A DNA stretch of 24,707 nucleotides, taken from assembly GCA_000406005.1 (NCBI GenBank), contig ASZN01000077.1, positions 1-24,707 on the forward strand. Reading direction: 5' to 3'. Below are positions 6,994-12,182 of the stretch, piece by piece. A program made the position numbers and the translations under genes. The DNA comes from Candidatus Poribacteria bacterium WGA-3G. GTDB lineage: Bacteria > Poribacteria > WGA-4E > WGA-3G. Every line of letters begins with the position of its first letter. The first letter of the stretch is position 1. The notes under the pieces are model-generated. The model was not told where the DNA came from and did not search any database. It saw only the letters and a list, made by a program, of their open reading frames with translations.

Positions 6994-8340
6994 CTATGAG
7001 AGAGAAGAACCATCTTTTGATGTTTTATAGTCTTTCAATCTATTTTGCATGGTCCGGATACTTATTCCCAATATCTTCGCTGTTTTCGTTCGATTGCCCT
7101 CCTGCCATGCTAAAGTATCACGGATAAGGGTTTCTTCAACGGTTTTAAGACTCGTACCGAGTGGGATCGTCACAACATGTTGGTTTTCAGTCTCGTGAAC
7201 ATCTTTCGGCATGTCAACACGAGATTTTTGAAATACTAGTATTTCTTCGGGTAGGTCTGTCGGTAAGATGCCGTTCCCTTCAGCAAAAAGGATTGCATGG
7301 ATGAGTGCATTTTCTAACTCTCGGATATTGCCAGGCCAAGGATAGTTTTGAAGGCATGTGAATGTTTCTGATATTACTTTCGTGACGCGTTTGGTACAGG
7401 TGCCGCTATGCTTCTCTACAAAATGCTTTGCCAGTACACGGATGTCTTCCGGGCGTTCACGCAAGGGTGGTAGTGCAATGGAGACAGTATTTAAACGATA
7501 ATAGAGGTCTTGTCGAAAAGCACCACTTTCAACGGATTGCGCGAGTTTACAGTGTGTAGCCGCTATGATTCGGACATCCACTGGAATTGGCTTTGTACCA
7601 CCGACACGTTCAATCTCGCCCGTTTCAACCGCCCGTAGCAATTTTACTTGCAGGGATAGTGGCATATCACCGATTTCATCAAGAAACAACGTGCTGTTGC
7701 TTGCCCTCTCAAATTTGCCGATGTGTTGTGTTTTTGCGTCGGTAAAAGCACCTCTTTCATGTCCAAACAACTGACTTTCTAAAAGTGGGTACGGAATCGC
7801 TGCACAATTGACGGAAACCATTTCGTTCATCGAACGGTCACTATTTTCGTGCAAGGCTTGTGCAATCAACTCTTTTCCTGTCCCTGTTTCACCACAAATA
7901 AGGACCTTTGCCGTTGTATTTGCGACCTTATCAATTTGTCTGAGAATTTCAACAACCTGTGGACTTCTCCCAATAATATCAGCATAATTCCCGCGTAATG
8001 TACACCTTGAAAACGTCGGAGGCTTTGGCAATTGCAACGTGCCTGTTTTCGTAATCTGACCTACATCTTTTATTTCTTGAAGTATCGGGTGGTGGTTCCC
8101 ATTTTCAGAAACCAATAGGACTGTTCCAGACGCAATATCAGCGAGTTGTGTATCCGCTTCCTTTGCTACGATAGCAACATCATAACCGCCTTTTTCAAGG
8201 AGGTTCTCCAAATTTTTCACCCTGTCGTCGGACACATCACAGAAAATTAAAACGTTTGCTTTATCACAAGATTTCTCATCTCCTGCTCTATGAATCATCA
8301 TTTTCATTTTCTCCTTCATCGTTTGGACATCCGCTGTCAT
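6994..8340 (-). CDS. Sigma54-dependent enhancer-binding protein (NtrC class) with degenerate receiver
   Basis: A 448-residue transcription activator. Residues 28-95 have receiver-like alternation (VLIFCDVSDDR, GGYDVAIVAK, SGTVLLVSENG), but the position of the phosphorylatable Asp is not an Asp. Residues 121-368 are the AAA+ domain: Walker A GETGTGKE (150-157), sigma54-contact loop GAFTDA (197-202; the classical form is GAFTGA), Walker B LFLDEIGD (218-225) and the arginine-finger region FRQDLYYRLN. Residues 405-436 are a Fis-type helix-turn-helix (NRTKTAKILGISIRTMQNRL). Internal ATGs at 8301-8307 have AAGGAG upstream and may be the true start; the one at 8340 has no good ribosome site. It follows operon 1 on the same strand, but an ECF-type promoter lies at 8469-8495. 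With no Asp to phosphorylate, activity may be set by expression level. It is the likely activator of the two sigma54 promoters in this window. Confidence 0.92.
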   Translation of the reverse strand: MTADVQTMKEKMKMMIHRAGDEKSCDKANVLIFCDVSDDRVKNLENLLEKGGYDVAIVAKEADTQLADIASGTVLLVSENGNHHPILQEIKDVGQITKTGTLQLPKPPTFSRCTLRGNYADIIGRSPQVVEILRQIDKVANTTAKVLICGETGTGKELIAQALHENSDRSMNEMVSVNCAAIPYPLLESQLFGHERGAFTDAKTQHIGKFERASNSTLFLDEIGDMPLSLQVKLLRAVETGEIERVGGTKPIPVDVRIIAATHCKLAQSVESGAFRQDLYYRLNTVSIALPPLRERPEDIRVLAKHFVEKHSGTCTKRVTKVISETFTCLQNYPWPGNIRELENALIHAILFAEGNGILPTDLPEEILVFQKSRVDMPKDVHETENQHVVTIPLGTSLKTVEETLIRDTLAWQEGNRTKTAKILGISIRTMQNRLKDYKTSKDGSSLS

Positions 8341-8468
8341 CTCGCTGTCGTTTTCCGGTGGAACGCACCGGTTTTTGAGAAACTTTCACCAAAAATCGAC
8401 GACGCTTGATTATCAACGGTTCGCTCTTCAGGCAACGCATAAAAAGATAAGGGCTTCATAACATTATA

Positions 8469-8495
8469 ACGCGTATGTCAAGACGAAGGGTTGCA
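8469..8495 (-). promoter_or_regulatory. ECF-type promoter of the enhancer-binding protein gene
   Basis: Minus strand: TGCAAC (8490-8495), 18 bases, CGTT (8468-8471), followed by TATAATGTTATGAAGCCC. This block is shared with the promoters of both sigma/propeller genes. The upstream dyad is degenerate here (TGCATAAAATATA), so one half-site is lost. The leader to the annotated ATG would be about 120 bases. Confidence 0.6.
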
Positions 8496-8556
8496 TAAAA
8501 TATAAAAAATAGCGATTGGAAAAATATGACAATTTTCAGATTCCGGCAATAGCGGC

Positions 8557-9160
8557 TTATTCTTCCGGGCCTGTAGCAAGATATTTCGGATTCGGTTGGA
8601 TGTCGGGTGGATAGTGAATCTCCCATACCTTAACGAGTGCCTTCTCAAAGTTTTCAGTAGGGTAAATGGGGACAAGGGCATTGCTGCTTGACTCGCGTAA
8701 TAAAGCTGAAGCCAGCAGTGCTGCGGACTATAGCACCGGGGAGGGTTGCTAAGAGTACACCAGCGATGCTCGAAAAAAGCAGTCCAAGAGTTCTAAACAG
8801 AAAGAGGCAGAGCGCGCCAAGCCCTATGCAAAAGCAGGCGACGGGGGCGTAAAGGGTGACGTAATATAGCGAGATCCCAGGAAATACTGACGCTAGGACT
8901 TTGTGGGTGTAAGCGAGAGCGTAGGCGTAGAGATTGAGGGTTTGCCCTAAATCTCTACCGAGTGGCAGCCAGCGGTGCATGTCGCGTGCCGGGAGGTGTC
9001 CTTGTTCGGTGACAAGGTGTGCCTGCCAGTAATAGAAATAGGCATCGGGTGTGGTTAACTGTCCTGTTGGGATGTTAGCAGTACTTTGGATTCGGATGAA
9101 ACAAGCGAGTACTACAATACTACTGATGAGTACTGCAGCACCGAGCGTTCGTGCCTTCAT
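8557..9160 (-). pseudogene. STT3-type oligosaccharyltransferase remnant with large out-of-frame internal deletion
   Basis: The 5' part, from ATG 9160 four bases after the previous stop, encodes a transmembrane helix (AAVLISSIVVLACFI), then TTPDAYFYYWQAHLV, where the Asp is at the site of the first STT3 acidic motif. Further membrane segments and IVRSTAGFSF follow, resembling the conserved SRT-AG motif. At about 8670 homology stops and the frame ends in CPCPHLPY. In another frame, directly downstream, the sequence reads LVPIYPTENFEKALVKVWEI and then PKYLATGPEE and a TAA at 8557, which looks like the C-terminal end of the same kind of protein. The family is about 600-900 residues, so several hundred are gone. 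It is the last cistron of operon 1 and not expected to be active. Confidence 0.65.
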
Positions 9161-9164
9161 GAAG

Positions 9165-9968
9165 TTATTGGTTCTCTTTCTCGCTTTGCGTGGATGTCCC
9201 ATACCTTTGATCAAATCTCTTGCGCCGTTCTGCGTTCACATCAACTGGGTCGTAAAGACATTTAAGGAAAGTGGTGTCAGAAGAAAAGGTGTAGAGAATT
9301 CTATAAAAGAGCATCGGATCTTGGAGCGCGATTTGAAGGCATGCGTTAGATTTGCCGTGTTTTTCAAAGAGGGCTTTTAACCAGCGGGTATCTTCGTTAA
9401 GGTGTGATTGCGCTGTTATCAAGAGAGCAGTAAAAGCAGTCGATTTTGCCGCCCTGCGTTTGAGTATTTCTTTGCCTATTGGTTTGAAAGCGAGCACCGG
9501 ACCCAGCCGGTACGGTTTACCGCTCTGTAGATCCGGTGGTTTATCCTTACCTCGTTGACTTGCTTCACTCGCCCAACTAGAGGTTAAGATGTGATGGATG
9601 ACGAACTGTTCATTATCGGTTATCTCACCTGCTGTTTCAATGTTGAGGTAGTCTTGACAGAATTGTAGGTACCGGTCTTTTGGAGGTGTTACCTTGCTAT
9701 CAAAATCCTCAAGGTCTTTGAAGGGTGCTAGTTTTGGGTAGGTTTTGTCCAAGAAGGCGAGATATTCTGAGCTTTCGGCGAGTGCGCGCAGGCTTTTCAA
9801 CTTCGCGTCCAGCAGTTCACTAGGAAACTTTTTTTTCAAGATGTTGAACGTCTCTTTTTCCAGTGGATTGAGGACCCTGTCTTCGTGTTTGTATTCCGGA
9901 GGCGCGTCAACTGCCAATAAACAGGTATTTATGAATAAAAGCAGGCAAAGTACAATTTGGGTTTTCAT
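9165..9968 (-). CDS. Exported protein, family X (operon 1 member)
   Basis: 267 residues with an N-terminal signal sequence (MKTQIVLCLLLFINTCLLAV) ending near residue 22. I do not recognise a named family. It is a divergent paralogue of the lipoproteins at 18097-18885 and 18990-19790. All three share an early KFP-x4-L segment, then a short SS/TS-x-x-YL-x-F motif followed by YP (here SSEYLAFLDKTYP, residues 66-78), an ERY/DRY-x-x-F segment near 97-103, and a late WL-x4-F then FL-x2-(L/I)-D ending. The mature part is charged and mainly helical, without membrane segments or cysteine clusters. It is fourth in the sigma54 operon that begins at 11696 and ends 4 bases before the STT3 remnant. Function unknown; location outside the cytoplasm is inferred. 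Confidence 0.75.
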   Translation of the reverse strand: MKTQIVLCLLLFINTCLLAVDAPPEYKHEDRVLNPLEKETFNILKKKFPSELLDAKLKSLRALAESSEYLAFLDKTYPKLAPFKDLEDFDSKVTPPKDRYLQFCQDYLNIETAGEITDNEQFVIHHILTSSWASEASQRGKDKPPDLQSGKPYRLGPVLAFKPIGKEILKRRAAKSTAFTALLITAQSHLNEDTRWLKALFEKHGKSNACLQIALQDPMLFYRILYTFSSDTTFLKCLYDPVDVNAERRKRFDQRYGTSTQSEKENQ

Positions 9969-9977
9969 GTATGCTCC

Positions 9978-10262
9978 TTATTTCGCTGCCATTTCTTGTG
10001 CTTCCGCCTTTTTGCGTTTGATATATGTGTTCATCTCTTCTTGGAATGCTGTGGTGTGTTCCGAACAGCAGCTGCAAGCTTTCTTTTTTACTGCCGGTGT
10101 GTTCGTGGCAGCCTGCGCGAGGTTTATAGTAGCAGGCGGCGCTGTTGTTATGTGTCGGGGTGTGTACATTGGCAATCTATTGGTTGTGTAACCGACGAAC
10201 ACAGCGACAATTGCAACGAGGGTTAGTATGCAGGCAATGCATAAGACGTGGGTATCTTTCAT
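9978..10262 (-). CDS. Small single-pass membrane protein with CSCC motif
   Basis: 94 residues, unrecognised family. A hydrophobic segment (HVLCIACILTLVAIVAVFVG, residues 5-24) anchors the protein. A Pro/Ala/Thr-rich linker follows, then KKKACSCCSEH near residue 62 and a charged helix (FQEEMNTYIKRKKAEAQEMA) at the end. The three close cysteines could bind metal or form disulfides. The start at 10262 is chosen because AAGGAG lies 10 bases upstream, inside the end of the preceding gene, whose stop is only one base away, so the two are translationally coupled. A start at 10301 would overlap that gene and lacks a ribosome site. Third cistron of operon 1. Confidence 0.65.
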   Translation of the reverse strand: MKDTHVLCIACILTLVAIVAVFVGYTTNRLPMYTPRHITTAPPATINLAQAATNTPAVKKKACSCCSEHTTAFQEEMNTYIKRKKAEAQEMAAK

Positions 10263-10263
10263 T

Positions 10264-11361
10264 TTAATCGTTCTCCTTGTTAGACTGGAGGCGGCGTTCA
10301 AGATGTGCAGCGACCTCAGGGTCAGATTCTTTAACCCGACGAAGTCCTTCTTTGGGACCGTATTGATTCAAGGTTTGCATAGCAGTGCTGAACCGTTGTG
10401 GTGAAAAGTGCTCTTTAATGGTGGTTTCAATACTTTCCTCCGTTGGGAGCTCAAGTATGTCTCCGAGGTATTTCATGGGTTCGACTTCAATCTCTTTATC
10501 AATGAGGGGGAGCGTTTCTAGTTTCTCCTTTGCCGGTGTTCCTTTCGCCGCAGCGTCTGGTGGTGGTTGGATCTCAACATTTTCTTCAACGAAGTCGTTT
10601 TGCGTTGGTTGGGTAAAGGATTGAGTTTCTATGAAGGGAGCCTCTAGCGATTCTTGTGGGGGTGTCGCATTGGCGACAATAGTTGCAGCGTTCTGTCGGA
10701 TGTTGTCAGCCCAGTTGAGGTCTCCGTTGTACCCATTGAATTGCCCACGCATCCAGATGAGATTTGCGGGATCTTTTCTAAATTCCATCATTCCAGCGAC
10801 TGTATGGCGTATAATATCGTCGTCTGATGTTGAATCTGGAAGGGCCATTTCGAGAAAGATTTCGGCGAGTTTTTTTCGCATCATCGGCTCATAATCGGCG
10901 TATTCACCGGTTGGGAAGAAATTGCGAAAATTTGCTTCCTGCGCCATTCTACCAGAGCCGAGTCCTTGGGACTCAAGAAAGTCCCACCAGAGTGTGAGAT
11001 CGAAGTTGGGGTAGTTTGCATTCTCCTTTTTCTGGTATTCGACAAAAGCGGGAGAGAGGATTGCTTTTTTAAATGCTTCTCTGCGTGGGGCACCCTCCGG
11101 ACCGTACTGATCAAGATTTTCGAGTGCCTTGTCTATTGCCCACTGTACATCATTGACATCTCGAGCGTTCTCCACAGCCATTTTTTCTGTGAGCGTCATA
11201 TTAGATATGTGAGCCGCCTTTGCAGGTTTCAGTTCAGGGACGGTGACTTTATATATCACTACAGGTTCCATTTCTTTTGACTGGCACATCGCCAATACGC
11301 CAATACCGATCCCCCCAACTATTGCGAGGCAACCGAGAATATGCATCAGTTTTATTTTCAT
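10264..11361 (-). CDS. Membrane-anchored exported protein, family Y (operon 1 member)
   Basis: 365 residues with an N-terminal hydrophobic anchor (MHILGCLAIVGGIGIGVLAM); VLAMC is close to, but not a standard, lipobox. The C-terminal 60 residues (PTEESIETTIKEHF, TLNQYGPKEGLRRVKESDPE, VAAHLERR) match the C-terminus of the protein at 16977-18020 closely, and the middle parts align loosely (MRKKLAEIFLE against MREKLASLFLE). An earlier stretch, LDQYGPEGAPRREAFKKAI then LSPAFVEYQ, looks like a degenerate internal copy of the C-terminal YGP-EG motif. A Pro/Gln/Glu-rich linker lies near residues 245-295. The start at 11361 has AGGAGG about 7 bases upstream and matches the signal segment. Family unknown; second cistron of operon 1. 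Confidence 0.78.
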   Translation of the reverse strand: MKIKLMHILGCLAIVGGIGIGVLAMCQSKEMEPVVIYKVTVPELKPAKAAHISNMTLTEKMAVENARDVNDVQWAIDKALENLDQYGPEGAPRREAFKKAILSPAFVEYQKKENANYPNFDLTLWWDFLESQGLGSGRMAQEANFRNFFPTGEYADYEPMMRKKLAEIFLEMALPDSTSDDDIIRHTVAGMMEFRKDPANLIWMRGQFNGYNGDLNWADNIRQNAATIVANATPPQESLEAPFIETQSFTQPTQNDFVEENVEIQPPPDAAAKGTPAKEKLETLPLIDKEIEVEPMKYLGDILELPTEESIETTIKEHFSPQRFSTAMQTLNQYGPKEGLRRVKESDPEVAAHLERRLQSNKEND

Positions 11362-11441
11362 TTCTAACCTCCTATATCTTGTGGGTGTCGCACATAGAAA
11401 GCACGACACCCACGATAGGTTGAAATCAGAACAAATCTGTC

Positions 11442-11696
11442 TTAATCACATGCTTTAGCAGCCGCCTCACAGACTTTTTTATAGTCTTCCCGTGCGTAAT
11501 TGCACTGTTCCTGATTGACAGGCGGAACATAGCACGATATAGTTACGTTTTCCGACTCTGTCCTACATTGGGCAGTTAAGTAAGTGCATGCGTTAGCTTC
11601 TGCATTCTGCACTGGCACGTGGAAAGTCACGAAGCCAAAAGCGAGCACAAAGAGCACTGCTAATGCTGGAACACTTGCAATTAAAGTCTTTCTCAT
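11442..11696 (-). CDS. Small secreted cysteine-rich protein, first gene of operon 1
   Basis: 84 residues: a signal peptide (LIASVPALAVLFVLAFGFVT) with a likely signal peptidase I site after AEANA near residue 36, then a mature part of about 48 residues. The mature part has six cysteines (NAC, AQC, ISC, EQC, KVC, KAC), enough for three disulfides. No known bacteriocin or toxin family is recognised. AAGGAG stands 9 bases before the ATG. It is the promoter-proximal gene of a sigma54 operon with a structured leader of about 210 bases, so it may be the most abundant product. It could be a structural, adhesive or antimicrobial mini-protein; none of these can be decided from sequence. Confidence 0.7.
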   Translation of the reverse strand: MRKTLIASVPALAVLFVLAFGFVTFHVPVQNAEANACTYLTAQCRTESENVTISCYVPPVNQEQCNYAREDYKKVCEAAAKACD

Positions 11697-11798
11697 AGTT
11701 GGTTTCTCCTTTTATCTATCCTTGACGGGGTCGAAATTTTACAAACACCGGCAGCAGAAAATCAAATTTAAGTTGATTTCCTTACAAGGTGAATTGGA

Positions 11799-11896
11799 TT
11801 ATAGAAAAATCATATACAACCCTTCCTTGCATTTTTGATTTTTTCTATAAAATATTTCGGAAACATTCCGAACATGCTGAGAATCGTTCAGCATGT
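11799..11896 (-). promoter_or_regulatory. Structured 5' leader of operon 1: three stem-loops
   Basis: In transcript order: a 9-bp stem with 7-base loop (11872-11896, ACATGCTGA/TCAGCATGT), a 7-bp stem with 3-base loop (11856-11872, TTCGGAA/TTCCGAA), and a long AT-rich stem (11799-11812 with 11836-11850, one bulge). All lie between the predicted sigma54 start (about 11909) and the first ATG at 11696. Candidate roles are mRNA stabilisation or translational control. The leader of operon 2 has nothing similar. Confidence 0.5.
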
Positions 11897-11919
11897 ATAT
11901 TTAATGATGCAACTATCAA

Positions 11920-11936
11920 TGCAATTATCATGCCAA
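11920..11936 (-). promoter_or_regulatory. Sigma54 promoter of operon 1
   Basis: The minus strand reads TTGGCATGATAATTGCA: GG of the -24 element at 11933-11934, GC of the -12 element at 11921-11922, separated by exactly 10 bases, matching the sigma54 consensus TGGCAYG-N4-TTGCW. Predicted start about 11909. Three operator dyads lie upstream at 11982-12035. Confidence 0.82.
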
Positions 11937-11981
11937 TTGGCGAGACTTATACTGTTAGGGGATGTGAGCAAAATAAGACTC

Positions 11982-12035
11982 TGCAAATTATGCACATTCT
12001 GCAGATTATGCATGCTTAACTCTGCAAATTATGCA
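11982..12035. promoter_or_regulatory. Enhancer array of operon 1: three TGCA-N5-TGCA dyads
   Basis: Sites at 11982-11994 (TGCAAATTATGCA), 12000-12012 (TGCAGATTATGCA) and 12023-12035 (TGCAAATTATGCA). Centres are 18 and 23 bp apart, and the nearest centre is about 54 bp from the -24 GG. A fourth overlapping dyad, TGCACATTCTGCA, spans 11991-12003. Between array and promoter, a GTTAG-GGAT-T block is also shared with operon 2. Likely binding sites for the enhancer-binding protein at 6994-8340. Confidence 0.75.
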
Positions 12036-12182
12036 TAACTCTACAATACATAGAAACCGGTGCAGGATATGCCAACACTAATAACAATTACAACATGGGT
12101 GATACTATAACCTATGCCAGGGTGGCGAGGTAAGAAGTCGCCGCGGCAAAAAGGAACCAAGCATACTAACGAAACAGGGGGC

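Noticed and set aside
8478..8681. Open frame of 67 codons on the minus strand
   Set aside because: It is the wrong frame of the STT3 C-terminal remnant; the neighbouring frame gives the protein-like reading.
11982..12035. Repeated TGCA units as a possible CRISPR or plasmid iteron array
   Set aside because: Units are only 13 bp, three in number and linked to a sigma54 promoter at fixed distance; no replication or cas gene is present.
12125..12143. GGCGA/TCGCC inverted repeat after sigma/propeller gene 2
   Set aside because: Stem of only 5 bp with a 9-base loop and no U-run; not enough to call a terminator.
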